DNA of 64,000 nt from Liolophura sinensis (Eukaryota; Mollusca; Polyplacophora; Chitonida; Chitonidae), in contig NC_088295.1 of assembly GCF_032854445.1 (NCBI RefSeq), positions 75,670,028-75,734,027 of the forward strand, given 5' to 3'. Made by a program: the position numbers and the translations under genes. Within the stretch, counting starts at the first letter, position 1. Every line of letters starts with the position of its first letter. The notes under the pieces are model-generated. The model saw nothing but the letters and a program-made list of their open reading frames with translations, had not been told where the DNA came from and did not search any database. This document shows, piece by piece, positions 26,317 to 38,255 of this stretch.

Positions 26317-26719
26317 GTATTTTTGTTCTTTATTCTCGAACGTTTCGGGTGTATCCTGGTACTAGTCTCGACATACAAACAGGCCAGATATTAAACGGTA
26401 GGGACGTGCAGTTGTAATTAGGTTGAAAATATATATTGAAGCATGCTATTTCGGGGTAGAGTTGTCCATGACGCATGAGGTTAACAGCATTATGCTGGGG
26501 CTTTGTTATACATACCGTACACATTCAGTAGTGACTAAGAAAGCTGGTTATATGTTTTCATGCAGAGGTTTACTGTAAACAGTTCTCTTATAAATGGCTT
26601 ATATGCTTGCATCAGAAATTAACATACATGCATATGACCAACGGCAGATGTTTGTAGGGACAGCTTAAGGAGAATGACCTGCTTACAGTGACATGTAGGG
26701 TTAATGATGAAGATGTTCA

Positions 26720-27064
26720 GGCTTACTTAAGTGACCTATGTCTTCATGGTTACCTATATGGTTACATACTGACATATATGGTTACATAGTGACCTTTATG
26801 GTTACACGGTCACCTATTTTGTTACTTAGTGACCTACATGGTTACACAGTGATCTGTATGGTTACATAGTGACATGCACCCTTACACACTGACATATATG
26901 ATTACGCAATGACCTATATGGTTACATATTGACTTTTATGTTTACACAGTGGCTTATATGGTGACATAGTGACCTACTTGATCACATATTGAGTTATAAG
27001 ATAAGGTCATATAGTGACCTATTGGTTACATGCTCACCTCTGTGGTTACATAATGAATTTATGG

Positions 27065-27066
<2 letters not shown>
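26720..27066 (+). repeat. 20-bp minisatellite, about 16 degenerate units
   Basis: Units follow GTGACCTATATGGTTACATA with 60-90% identity and mostly strict 20-bp spacing. Each unit has the pseudo-dyad GTGACC...GGTTAC. The array runs directly into a long (TA)n tract. Confidence 0.88.
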
Positions 27067-27127
<61 letters not shown>

Positions 27128-27141
27128 GTGTGTGTGTGTGT
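27066..27141 (+). repeat. (TA)n followed by (TG)n microsatellite
   Basis: About 29 TA dinucleotides to 27124, then eight TG. It forms short spurious ORFs of Tyr-Ile repeats on both strands. Confidence 0.97.
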
Positions 27142-27205
27142 CAATTCCTCATCAGCGCATGTGTCTCGTGTAATTCTATTTATCCGTGACAGAAATACGA
27201 TGTAA

Positions 27206-27435
27206 TATACAGGTAAAAAGACTACAGCCAACAGAGTAAAACCAGAGCAGTGTCAGGAGCGTGGTGTTTGGCAAATGGTCACTTGTATTGCCTCTTTTAA
27301 TCTGATTGTTCGTGTGCAAGCTTAAAAAGTAGCAACGCACTAAGGCCATGACGTCAGCAGAATTAGGTAGAAAAACATGCAGTGATGTTAGTTGCAATTG
27401 TCTAGACGTCACTGGTTTAGAACTACACAAAATGA
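27206..27435 (+). repeat. Dispersed repeat family 2, copy
   Basis: Unnamed family of about 250-300 bp. Diagnostic pieces, in order: AGTAAAACCAGAGCA, GGCAAATGGTCAC, CTTAAAAAGTAGCAACG, AGCAGAATTAGGTA, and GTCTAGACGTCACTGG near the end. No coding capacity. I infer a non-autonomous element (MITE or SINE) because copies occur in both orientations at many sites. Confidence 0.7.
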
Positions 27436-27514
27436 TGCGTCAGATACAATATACAAAGACATCTCGAAGATGTTAGTCCACCAGCAGAAGACCTATTTCA
27501 TAGGAGTACGGTAT

Positions 27515-27640
27515 AAAAGATTAGAGCATAGGTAGTAAAACGAGAGCAGTGACGACAGTGTGATATTGGCAAATGGTCACTATATAACCGATGAAATGGC
27601 TCTTGTCAGTTTGCCTCAGTCAGAGTTTTATTCCTTAACC
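27515..27640 (+). repeat. Dispersed repeat family 2, 5' part
   Basis: GTAAAACGAGAGCAGTGACG, GGCAAATGGTCACTATATAA and TTTGCCTCAGTCAGAG. It lies 100 bp from the previous copy in the same orientation. Confidence 0.65.
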
Positions 27641-28259
27641 TCTTTGCCAACCTTCTTTTGTATCACGACCGCGTAAGGACTTTGTAAATGTTTCTTTGAG
27701 GTAATACTGTTATGACTGAAAATACACTAATACATCTTCATAAAAGGTTTCGTGTTGGTTGTAAAAGCACTGTTCTGCTACTTGATCTTTCCTTTGGGGT
27801 AATGGATATTGCATTTTCATGAGTTCTTATCAGGTTTACCCACAATTCATTTTATTTATACTAACTATAACCTTGAAGTCAGATGGATACCCACCTAGGT
27901 TTAGGCCCGAGACACGATTTAGATGTTGACTCTGTGAGAAGAGATCGCCCAATAGATTAACCTGAGATTCCCAACCAGTATGTCATCAGACATTCCATGT
28001 TTTACATCCAAGTCGTCTTACTCTCGAGGGACGGACGAACCACTAATCCTTGCTTATACATCACCCAAAATCTCAAGCCATATCGATTTTACTGCTTTCA
28101 CGAATCAATTGTACCAAACCTCTAATTGTCTATGTTGTTACAATCTAAATCAGACTCCCTAGTGTCCATTAAACAAAGCTATCGTCGTTATATCGAGAAC
28201 GTAGTTGGCAATGACTTACTCAAAGCCTTAAGTGCAATTCTCTATGCGCGATGCTTTAT

Positions 28260-28417
28260 GCAGCCGTCTCCACTTTACTAGCGTCATTTTATTTATTTAT
28301 TTATTTATTCACTCTATTGATACTTGAAACGGCATTTGAAACTATTTGACTAACATGATCCAGTTAATCATGCATCCTAAGAGCCCCACAGAGAAACAGT
28401 CAATTCATCGTATATGT
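28260..28417 (-). repeat. Inverted repeat, right arm (158 bp)
   Basis: Partner of the arm at 26155-26316; the arms are 1.94 kb apart and face each other. Confidence 0.9.
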
Positions 28418-29448
28418 CTTTCGTTAGTATAGTAACATCATCGTGAGAACAGTAAAATCACTCGAAGATTAAATGAGACTGGTAATGTACACAATAATTA
28501 ATAAAACTCAACAATAAAATTTACAGACCTATACAATATGAACATGAGAAGACATCCAGCATGTCTGCGACAAGTTTTACACATATTTTTGGTACAATGT
28601 TAAATGCAAAGAGTTATAAGCCCATTTTTACTGTTAGTGTGACACGAAAACGAGTTTTGTTTTGCGTTATGAAGCGTAGAAATAATCCAGTAGACAGTAG
28701 TACCGACCTCATAGGCACGGCTTTTGGAGGAACATTACTTCAACTGTAAAAAACGATAGAATGTCTGACGTTAATGATAGTTGTGTTATTCATTTCTATA
28801 TCCATCCGCCCGGTCACCTCGATAATCAGTCATGACACAAAGACACAAAAAATGTTTAACCAAAGCCTAAATCGTCTTCATTTAGCTCTTAAGATGAATG
28901 CAATACAGCGAACTTTAAGACGAGCTATCAACGGACGTTATTCGCCTTCATCAAACGCAAAGATGCACAGAATCCTTTTTTGTAATTGCCTGACACATGT
29001 CACTTAGTTATTTCGACCAGACAAGAAAAATCCCAATTTAGCGAAAGAACTTATCATATTTCTTCGTTTAATCGATTCTTGCGTGAGGTAACCATGATAA
29101 ATATAAATCTGCAAGCAATGCTCGTGGTATCGTTTTCGAGTTTTCCAGAAAACTTTTTATTGATTAACGCTTTAATTTTTTTTCTTTCATTTTTTCATCG
29201 TTGTGCTTTTTGTTCAATTGATTAAGATTTCATGTATAAGTAAAGTGGCGTATAATGTCGATCAAAACATACATTTACATAGACAGTGTCTTATAGCAGT
29301 ACGCGTACCCTGTTTTCGAGCTTGTTCCATCATCATCATCGTTTTGTTTGGCTTAACATTTTGTCTACTGTTGTAATTTGTAAGCGGAGTACGCCAGAGC
29401 ACTCCAGCTTCCACCACCGTATAAAACTTACCATCGTATATATAAATC

Positions 29449-29658
29449 AATTATTTATTCACCTGATTGGTATTTTACACCGTACTAAACAAATATTTCA
29501 CTTATACGACGGCCGCCAGCCATTATGGTGGGGAAAAAATTGGTCAGGTTGCTCATGGACCTTCCAATATATGGCTGAAGAGGAAGCTAGTATGCGATGG
29601 ACTTGAAATCAGAGCGAATGCATTGGTGAGAGGCTCCTGGGTTATTGTGCTGACTAGA
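29449..29658 (-). repeat. SINE (family 1), nearly complete
   Basis: Tail TTATTTATTCACCTGATTGG, centre TTCACTTATACGACGGCCGC, GCCATTATGGTGGGG, then AGAGGAAGCTAGTATGCG and the head region GAGAGGCTCCTGGGTTATTG. It abuts a family 3 copy. Confidence 0.82.
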
Positions 29659-29700
29659 ACTCTAGCCATTCGGATGTATGCTTTTGAAACGTTTAACACA

Positions 29701-29990
29701 CTAAAGAACTAAGAAAGCATATAAGATACCATACGAAATTAGGACGGAATGATGCAAACAGTAGCAGAAAACATTTTTCAAATAACGCTGAAATTCTATG
29801 CGTCGAAACAGACATTCGTATATCAGCCGTCAACCAATATGGACGTTCCAGGTCAATAATCGCAAGGCCAATTCCCAAAAAGATGTACAACACAAACCAT
29901 CAAAGAACTAAGAAAGTATATAAAATACGAAAATAGGGTGGAATCATGCAAAGAGAAACAGTCAGCTGTTTTCAATGATGTTTGAAAGAC
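29701..29990 (-). repeat. Dispersed repeat family 3 with a partial internal duplication
   Basis: Contains GTCAACCAATATGGACGTTC and TGCGTCGAAACAGACATTCG. The block AAAGAACTAAGAAAG...GGAAT.ATGCAAA occurs twice (about 29701-29780 and 29904-29977). Related copies are at 17150-17250, 40355-40545 and 41482-41665. Confidence 0.65.
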
Positions 29991-29999
29991 GCATGGTAT

Positions 30000-30135
30000 G
30001 TTCTAGGCGACTGAGTGAAATCAGTATTCAAATCGTGTATCATGGTAGAACATAAGTTGTCGCTAACTAAATATGTATCTCACTTCCGCTTTGATTGCAG
30101 CTGTTCATATATCCAACGTGGCGATCTAATTCAAG
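30000..30135 (+). repeat. Degenerate direct repeat, unit 1
   Basis: GGCGACTGAGTGAAATCAG, CATAAGTTGTCG and TTCATATATCCAACGTGGCG recur in the same order at 30418-30570; the last motif also recurs near 31005. Confidence 0.6.
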
Positions 30136-30417
30136 GAATATATATCCCCTAGTCCCGGGTTGAGCGCAAATAGACACAATCATGAAGCAGAGCTCCAGAG
30201 ATTCTGGACGATCTGCCCATATTTACTTAGAGAATTATACTCATTGTAAAACTTAAGAAACTTGGAATGAAGGTGTTCGATGCAATAACCTTAACCTAAA
30301 TAGCTTGTGACGTGGATGGAAATCGCCACATGACACACAGGTTCTAACAAATGCTACAAAGCAAGATATGTACACACCATTTGCAGGACCCGTCGGTATA
30401 TTGAAAGGCCCAAGGTG

Positions 30418-30570
30418 TGCTCAAGGCGAATTGGTGAAATTCGTATTTAGATCTTGAACCATGTTAATATATAAATTGTCGATACTGAATATTATACTTT
30501 TTCTTTTTATCTCAGTTGTGCTGTGATTGCAACTGTTCATGTATCCAACGTGGCGATCAAACTCAACACG
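30418..30570 (+). repeat. Degenerate direct repeat, unit 2
   Basis: GGCGAATTGGTGAAATTCG, ATAAATTGTCG and TTCATGTATCCAACGTGGCG, about 420-440 bp after unit 1. Confidence 0.6.
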
Positions 30571-31929
30571 GTGAATATACAATCCATGTGATCTAGGTGA
30601 AAAAGTCTGAGTACCGTGTTAAACCTCCACCAGTCTCGATAAATACAATCCGACAGCACAACCCTCCTCCCCAGCTAAAGGTAATTAATTCCCTTTCTAC
30701 CGATAAAGGGACAGTACTCAGGACGTCCTCACGTATCACAATGGGGAGAATGGAACTTATCTGAATCATCACCAAAACGCAAAGAAATGGTCCTTAACCC
30801 AAATCAACATGAGTATCCAAGTTCATTCAAATCCTTGTATAAAGGTTTTCCGCAAATTAAGTGACTGCCAGACAAACACACTTTAATATTTTTAAATATT
30901 CATGGAAAAATACATTCAAGCTAGAGCATAACTGCGCCCATTGCGAACAATTGTTTTGAGAAAAGTTTTGTATATGTTCAAATATCATCGATGTAGTTTA
31001 ACAGCAGTGTTCATGTAGCCCCCAACGTGGATTGAAGAAAACAAATATGGACTGTGACCTGTGGACAAGCAAATCTTTAGTAACAACATCAGACAAACTG
31101 TACCTTCTAGAAAGTGTTTTTGATATTAACTTGCTAGATGATCAGTTCATTTCTTTGTTCATACTTTCACTTTACATTTTGCTACTTCCCATTCAGCTGA
31201 AGCATTGTGGACTTGACGTTAGGCCACATTCATTCATTTACATTGCACATTACTTTATCTCGGACTGCCACCCAGCCATGGACTCAGACATGCACCCCCA
31301 GGGACGGGGATAAGTCGACAGAAGATGGGTGCGTCGGAATAGATGAGGATCGTTTGAAGGCAGATGTGGTAATGATAAACGATTTCTCTGTCACTGCTGA
31401 AGAGCTCATGTAAAAATCATTTAACCATTTATAGCTCAGGGTTAGAATTTTGCCACGTTTCATTTCAATCACCGGAGTTATCGCCAGCAATGAAAAAATT
31501 CGATGTCGATGTTTAATCGGAAAAATGAATAAATGATAGTCGGTTAGTTATGTTGCATGACCTGTGTCCAAATTTAGATAGGCGCAGTCGTTTCTGTACC
31601 AAAGTATCGCGTGATTGTACGTGGTCTGTCAGTACACAGGCGAAGGGGTCTAAAGAATTCATATAGTTGGTCAATTTGTTCTGCGCGTGTCGATGGTCGG
31701 TGATGAGTTATCCGACATGAACTGTACCACGAGACTCAGATCTGATTATACAACATTGTCCTGAAAAATTGCCAGTATGTCTGCGCGGCGAGTGATGGTA
31801 ATAGTAAAGTTTTGTGCTGCTGTACTTGTAGTTAATAAGACAAACTCCCACGTTTTTGACGTCAGACAAATCACTTGAAAGAAATATTTAGATTTCAGGT
31901 TATTCACTTAACGTTGTGTTTCTCATTAC

Positions 31930-32109
31930 CCCCTTGAGGCCACAGTACAATATATCATTCGCCGATAAGACCATACTACATCTCATCATCCCAAGTCCTC
32001 CACTTCGACCAAAGAGACAAGAAGCCATGTTTACATAACCCTTGAGAGTAGACACATCCATGAGTGCGCAGTCTGTAGTGCTTCCCTTGGGGAGCCACAC
32101 GTCATTGCC
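31930..32109 (-). CDS. Probable internal coding exon, 60 codons, gene unknown
   Basis: A 180-bp segment bounded by a 3' splice site (CCATTTTCATGTAG, AG at 32111-32110) and a donor (GGG|GTAATG at 31929), open for exactly 60 codons with both borders in phase 0. The in-frame TAG at 32112-32110 shows that the frame closes just upstream, as expected at an exon edge. The predicted residues look protein-like, with four Cys, many Gly, and phrases such as Trp-Leu-Pro-Lys-Gly and Cys-Leu-Phe-Gly-Arg-Ser-Gly-Gly. I do not recognise the domain. I found no partner exon of matching phase: the splice-like segment ending at 32807 is phase 2 and does not join in frame. It could also be a single surviving exon of a pseudogene. 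Confidence 0.42.
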
Positions 32110-33675
32110 CTACATGAAAATGGTGATTTCTAATAGGGTTCTATTAGTTTCCTCCAAACCTTAAACTGACTGCCGTCATGTTTTACAAATATTCTTCAGT
32201 ATCTCGTAAACAAAATCCAATAACCAAGTCTATTAATATTCTACACTTGAAGAAAAGACTTTTAAATGAATTGGTTATCAAATATGTTTCAACACAGTTT
32301 TTGTGATCAAACTTTTAACTATCGAATTTCCATTCGACAACATTCGGTTCGTTAATATAATTGTTACATCTCTTTCATTGAAACTGGTGTTTAATTCAGG
32401 ACAATAGTATTAAAGACATGGTCATGAAGGTTTAATGTACAACAACAATTGGATCAGTAATGAAAGAAATAAATTAAATGCAGAGATCCTGGGGGTGATT
32501 ATTGAATGTTGCGGTCTCTCGAGTAATCGAAGCGGATTGGTATGTAGAACGATCGTATACACTAAGGGTTTAGCCTAAATGAAGTTAACAGATACAACAG
32601 TTAAATATTTATTGTTACTATGCTCAAATGCACCAACTTTAATCAACTCTCACATTTATTTTAGGCCTGTAAATAAAATTACAGAATGACACCGTGTGCC
32701 TACAAAAACGCTAATCGTAAAACAATTTCTATACTTAAATAAGTAAATAAATGATGACAGCAATTCTATATTGTAGAAAAATTTCAACCTCTTTTACAAA
32801 CCTTACTCAGATGCTTGTACTATAGCACATGCGCTGTAGACAGACGGGGTGATTTCCACATAAGTCGATAGGAACGACAGGGCACCTGGCCATTTCATCC
32901 TAAAGAAACATGGTACAAGCACTCGAGATTTTTGCACGGGTATAGCCAAACACGGATAAATCATGTGCAGGAGTATGTACAAAGTGCGCTCAACATCGAG
33001 AACAAAAATGTTTTGCATGTGGCATATTTCCTTCTCGTGAGTATGAAATGATCTCGCCTCCACGGACGACTGTGCGCGCGCACGCGAATATATCACAAAT
33101 TCACATATTAAAAGCGGTGAATGTGCGAAGTTATCGTGCGCCGGGTGAGATTCGTTCATTATTAATGAGTGCGCGAGTTCATTTTGGCCGCCATAGATTA
33201 GAAAGATGCCAAATATTAAATCTGTTCATTGTCTTCTTGTTATCTTCGAGGAGAGAACTCACTTCATACTTTTCATTCTCATAACCAATTTTTAACGTTA
33301 TTAAAGTATTAAATTATTTATCATCGATTTCTAAGGCCATTTTATCACTTATTTCACCAAAGTGCTAATGTTTTCATTCCTGTATTTAGTTAAAAACAAC
33401 GAGACTTGCTGATCCAGGTGGCTAAAGAGGTGGCTCCCTCCCACTCGCTTGATTAATGAGTCATAGCTTTAAGTCAAGTATACCAGGTACTTGGCAAAAG
33501 TCGGGGGTTTACATGTCCAGGCACTTCTATACATACTCCTGAACTCTGTTATATAAGTTAAAACTTCTTCAGAAATGTGTTAAACACAAATCCAGAAAAT
33601 AAATAGATTTTAAGAATGAGTGCAATAGCCATGGGACTTTAGCCACAGTTGTGAATCACTATGTATACTGTATGA

Positions 33676-33835
33676 AAGACTACAGCAGACAGGTATAACC
33701 AAAGCAGCGTGACAGCAAACGACCACAAATAACCGGTGAAATCCAGCCTTTTGTCCATTTACCTCGGTTACGGTTTTACTTTATCTGTTCGAGTCTGCTA
33801 TATATTAGAAGTCACTGGCTCAGAATTATTCAGAA
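33676..33835 (+). repeat. Dispersed repeat family 2, copy
   Basis: CTACAGCAGACAGGTATAAC, AACCGGTGAAATCCAGCC, CATTTACCTCGGTTACGG, and GAAGTCACTGGCTCAGAA at the end. Confidence 0.65.
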
Positions 33836-33892
33836 TATTGTTTTGTTCTCATATTTAGTATACCATCATTAGAACAATGCATGGTCGTGCGA

Positions 33893-34003
33893 TTTCCCTG
33901 GGTACTGCCAGGTTTCCTCTCTCCATAATGTCAGACGCCGTCGTACAAGTGAAATATTCTTGAGTGAGGCGTTAAACACAAATCAAATAAAGAAATAAAT
34001 AAA
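33893..34003 (+). repeat. SINE (family 1), 3' half
   Basis: From CAGGTTTCCTCTCTCCATAA through GACGCCGTCGTACAAGTGAA to a (AAAT)-type tail. Confidence 0.8.
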
Positions 34004-34009
34004 ACAATG

Positions 34010-36590
34010 CTAAACTACCAGGCGTCGGGGACGCTTAATTAGTCCACCAGCACAACACTGCCAGTTTACACACACAGAGCTGTCATATCCAAAGCCGGAT
34101 ACTACATCAAACAGCAGGAACTACTCGTGTTATAATATACCGCAGATCAAAAAACATTGTCCACAGTTAGAGTACCGCTTTATATTACTGAATGATTGAA
34201 TCGTTTCCATTACTCTGTAGTTCACTTATAAATACGACGACTCTATTGGATACACAAAGAGAGCATGAAAGGAGACAATGATGCCAAAAACTACTGTCAT
34301 CAAAACATACATTACTATTTCCCCGACATCGTGTGATAATGTCATTGGCTATTACACCGAATGTCAAACGTTTCATTGACAGTGTGATCATGAACCTTTA
34401 ATGTTTGAGAAGCCATATATGTGTAATGGCGCTACACATGATATAAAAGGTCAGCTTAGTTCAAATTCTCTGTGAAGTTCTCCAAATGTGTCGAAAAAAA
34501 GGACAGGAAATGCGAATGTAACGAATGGTTTAACATTGCGCCAGGAACCATATCAAGGGACATTACTCTGTCAGCATCAGACAGCGTTTTGTGGCCTATC
34601 CATGCAGCAAGCCTGCTGTGTAGCCTCAGAGCCCCATCAGTTTTCCGCAAGTAATAATGTTAAGGTCTAGTTCTGTCACTCAGACCTACACATTCCTTGA
34701 CCACTAGGTATTTGTGCGTAGGCCCTACTTGTGAGAAAGTAGTCATAAAAAGCTGGACCTAACGCCAAGACGTTGTGCCCTCTCAATAAAAATTTCAAAC
34801 TGTCATCAAAGAAACCGATACGTTCCCAAAGTTTAAACAATTTCCATTATTTCCATACCCAACAGGCTCTCTGCTGCACACCAATAACGGCCAGCTGGTA
34901 GCCTAATAAAACAATACACAAGATTACATTTACGTTTAACTACGTGGTAATAAGGGCGACTTGCACGTGTGTCACATTGCATTCTGGGTAGTAAGGCCGC
35001 AATATTGTAAGGTCACAACCGCCATAGGTCTTCGTGCTTTCGGAAACACCTGTAAACCTGAATTCAATAGCATATACGAAGTAACTTGACAACTGACATA
35101 TGATTTGAAGCCGCAATACCTAAAGAAAGTTACTTTATATGACATATAACCAAGACGGTGCTTTCCAAGGAAATTTCTAACCAATACATCGGGAGATGAA
35201 TTTTCGCCTCAGCGATAATATTTCTGATTTTAAGCGCATTTCTGTTGTGTAAGCATGCTCACACCTATCAAAATCAAATATATTCTTCTTTGCCTTTAAA
35301 TCCAACGTCAGGTTATGGTTACGAAGATCGCCAGTTTTTAAGCTAAATAAACTACAGTTTTAAAACATGCAAAACATTCAGCAGTCGTTGGTTAGAGCGC
35401 TGTCTAAGTAGGAAGCAGTTTGTTGCCGACATGTAGTAATGACAGTTTAAGATTTTTGCAGATATATTTTATGGTTTTTCTGGCGAGGAAGTCTTCCTGG
35501 CTGATGATGGCCATCGGTCCATGCGTATCAATAAATATTAATCATCCTAAGAACCGAATTTTTGGCCAAGTTCTTCACTTTAATTTTTGACAGTATATAG
35601 TGCATACTAATATTGAAGGCCTGAACAAATTACGATTCCTTTCCGCTGGTCTCCATATAGAATTCACAATACAAAACAAAGGGACATACCACGTTCTCAC
35701 AGGACTAGAAGATACCTGAAGTTATGTCACCAACTCTGCATATATAATAGCCAAACGACGACATCCCTACGTATGGCGGACGGGGAAAGTACCGCGACAT
35801 TTGACCGAGATTTCTTATTTCAACTTTCAGGCTTAGGAGGAAAAAAACTATTTAAAGATTTTTCACTCAGTTTTGTAGACAATGAAGGGAAATATAGCCC
35901 ATTGGAGTAGTTAGCCACGAGGCACAGAGGGTATGGGTTTAATACCCGCGTTAGACAGGACATTTCATCCGCACTCGCTTTTAATTCTTGGGGGCATCTA
36001 TAGTGACAATATGCGTTTGTTCAGTCTTATACGTTGGTTGAAAAACCGCTTTCTTATTTATGATTATTTACTCATATACACATGAGTAATTTTGTCCGTA
36101 TATCTTCCCAAAGGTTGAAGATTTATCCCGTACACTACCGAGGGCTTCCTCCACGCGCCATCGAACTGAGCACCCTGAATCTTTTACGTGAAAAGTCCTT
36201 AAGTATGATGTAAATAATCCATGCCAACATTTCCACAAAATGATTAATATAAATGCACTGCCAGTTCCATTCAGTCGGATTCCATACAGATCAATGTAGG
36301 AACTGTACGTCCAAAATTTTAATCAGTTTGTACACATATCCAGAGAAAATACACATTCTGGACCGTTTGTTCAAAGATAATAACTGAACGATTTGTGTTT
36401 GGTGATTTTACATAACAATAATAAATTAAATGAAAACCAAAAGTAAGAAGTTAAATTAATTATTCTTCATTCATTATACCAAAACATATTAACTTTGTTT
36501 TAATTTTCCTGCATTGTTCAACCACATGGACATTTTTACGCCAGCAACAGACAGGTAAATATTACAAAACGACCGCATCAGCTGGCATTT
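34010..36590. other. No recognised gene
   Basis: Apart from the TATA-like motif at 34442, I see only weak tRNA-like scraps near 35383 and 35915. Confidence 0.45.
34442..34450 (+). promoter_or_regulatory. TATA-box-like TATAAAAGG
   Basis: Perfect animal TATA consensus in single-copy sequence. About 30 nt downstream begins a region open in two plus frames (34472-34670). No translation start or splice site confirms a gene. Confidence 0.2.
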
Positions 36591-36599
36591 CAAAATGTT

Positions 36600-36860
36600 G
36601 AAAATTGACGGCACAAGCGGATAAGCATTTGAGTCTAGACCAGTGACATATAATAAATTGCAAGTAGCATTACCTAATTTCGCTTAAGTCATGGCGCTGT
36701 AGATCATAAACGACTATTTACGTATTTGCATGAACAATTAGAAGATAACTGTAACTCAGTGACAAGAAGCCCAATTCTGATCGTTTGCCAACTATCACAC
36801 GTTTGTCGGTTCTCTGCTTTTACTCTGTACGCTGTAGTCTCCTACATTACAGATCCTGTG
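36600..36860 (-). repeat. Dispersed repeat family 2, long minus copy
   Basis: GAGTCTAGACCAGTGACATA, CTTAAGTCATGGCG, TTTGCATGAACAATTAGAAG, TTGCCAACTATCACACGTTT and TTTTACTCTGTACGCTGTAG. It explains the ORF at 36726-36935. Confidence 0.7.
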
Positions 36861-37999
36861 GACACTGTACATGTTGGCTTCTTCTCTTTTGTATATAGTA
36901 CACAGATTATTCAGAACACTTCTGCCTTTAAATAAACACTTTGGTTTCCATTCGGATCAGCCACAAATCATGTTGTAACATTCCATAATGTGGTCTTTTC
37001 TGCACTCTTACACTCTTATGTAATATATAATTACATAGTGTTCGCACAGTTTCTATAACGGGATCAAAGGATGAACAGATAAACACTCGAGATAACTAAA
37101 TAATTACCTACGGCTTGTTTTAAACAATCTGAAAACTAGGTGTAAAAATGTTTTCATTTAGATTGCTAAATTTTTTTAATGTGCATTTAAATTCTGTCAT
37201 AGCTTTATGAACCAGGAAGCTCGTGGTTAGTTACTCGGGGGTCTAAAGAAGTTGCCCAACTTTAAACACAGCTTTTATGGTGGAATAGGCCTTATTACTG
37301 ATGTTAAAAGATTACTTAAATAATGTTTTTAAAACATTCGCCCATGGGAGAATATCAAGAAAAACGGTGGTGTTGCGTCAGAGTGTCATACCACTGGATG
37401 CATGGTACATAAAACCCACCTTACACTCCAAACGTTTAACTGCAATTGTTTCAGTGGGGAAAAATCTGAAAAGAAATCAGTAAATATATTTTTAGAAACA
37501 CTTTTACATGGCCCTTCACCTGATACGCATTTTATTTTTATGCGATCTTTTCCATTAATTGGTAAGACAAACTTAATTTTTGTTCTTTTCTATAGGCGGC
37601 ACATATCAACATTATCATATATTAAGTAAAAAAACACGCTGTGTTTCAGTGGCCGACATTTTAACTGTCAAAGACATCTGTATGTATTGCCCCAGAGATA
37701 TGTAAAACTTGAGTATTTTCTCAACGAGCCATCTAAAGCCGGATATTTTTTCCTGGTATAGCTTATCAGCAAGTTTCAAGAAAAATGTTTGACAGAGATT
37801 GTTTGACGCCAATCTTTGAACAAAACCTCGCCCAAAATGCAGTTTGGTCAGTTTCTACTGTTTTGAAAATGATGACGCTTTCCAGAATACTGACTGCATC
37901 TTTCTTCCATGGTCACGACTATGTTTGCTACATTATTTACTTGTTTACTTTATGAAGGAATTGCTCTTAATGTGTTTGCACATTAAACGTGATGAGCAG

Positions 38000-38255
38000 G
38001 TGCACCATTTTGAGTAAATCTAGACCAATGACGAGTAATACATTGCAACTATCATTACTACATTTTATACCTAATTCTGCTTAATTCATGAGGGTTATAG
38101 GGTTATATAAGCTGCTACTTTTTAAGCATTTACATGAACAGTCGGAAGAAGCCCTAACGGAGGTAAATTTACATGATCTTTAATACGTGTGACAACCATC
38201 ACGCTGTTGTCGATGCTCTGGTTTTAAACCCTATGCTGTAAGTATTTATATTATG
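38000..38255 (-). repeat. Dispersed repeat family 2, long minus copy
   Basis: ATTTTGAGTAAATCTAGACC, TACTTTTTAAGCATTTACAT, GACAACCATCACGCTGTTGT and GTTTTAAACCCTATGCTGTA. Confidence 0.7.

Noticed and set aside
26989-27231. ORFs of Tyr-Ile or Thr-His repeats
   Set aside because: Translations of (TA)n and (TG)n microsatellite.
31284-31490. Minus-strand ORF resembling a Ser/Thr-rich tail
   Set aside because: All three minus frames are open for most of the segment, so coding signal cannot be separated from chance.
32803-33159. 118-aa ORF on minus, the longest non-repetitive ORF on that strand
   Set aside because: No recognisable domain. It ends near a donor-like site (32807) whose phase does not fit the exon at 31930-32109. 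An internal acceptor-like site suggests, at best, part of an exon in another frame.
35383-35415. tRNA-like GTTGGTTAGAGCGCTGTC
   Set aside because: A-box-like only; no T-arm or acceptor stem found, so at most a SINE scrap.
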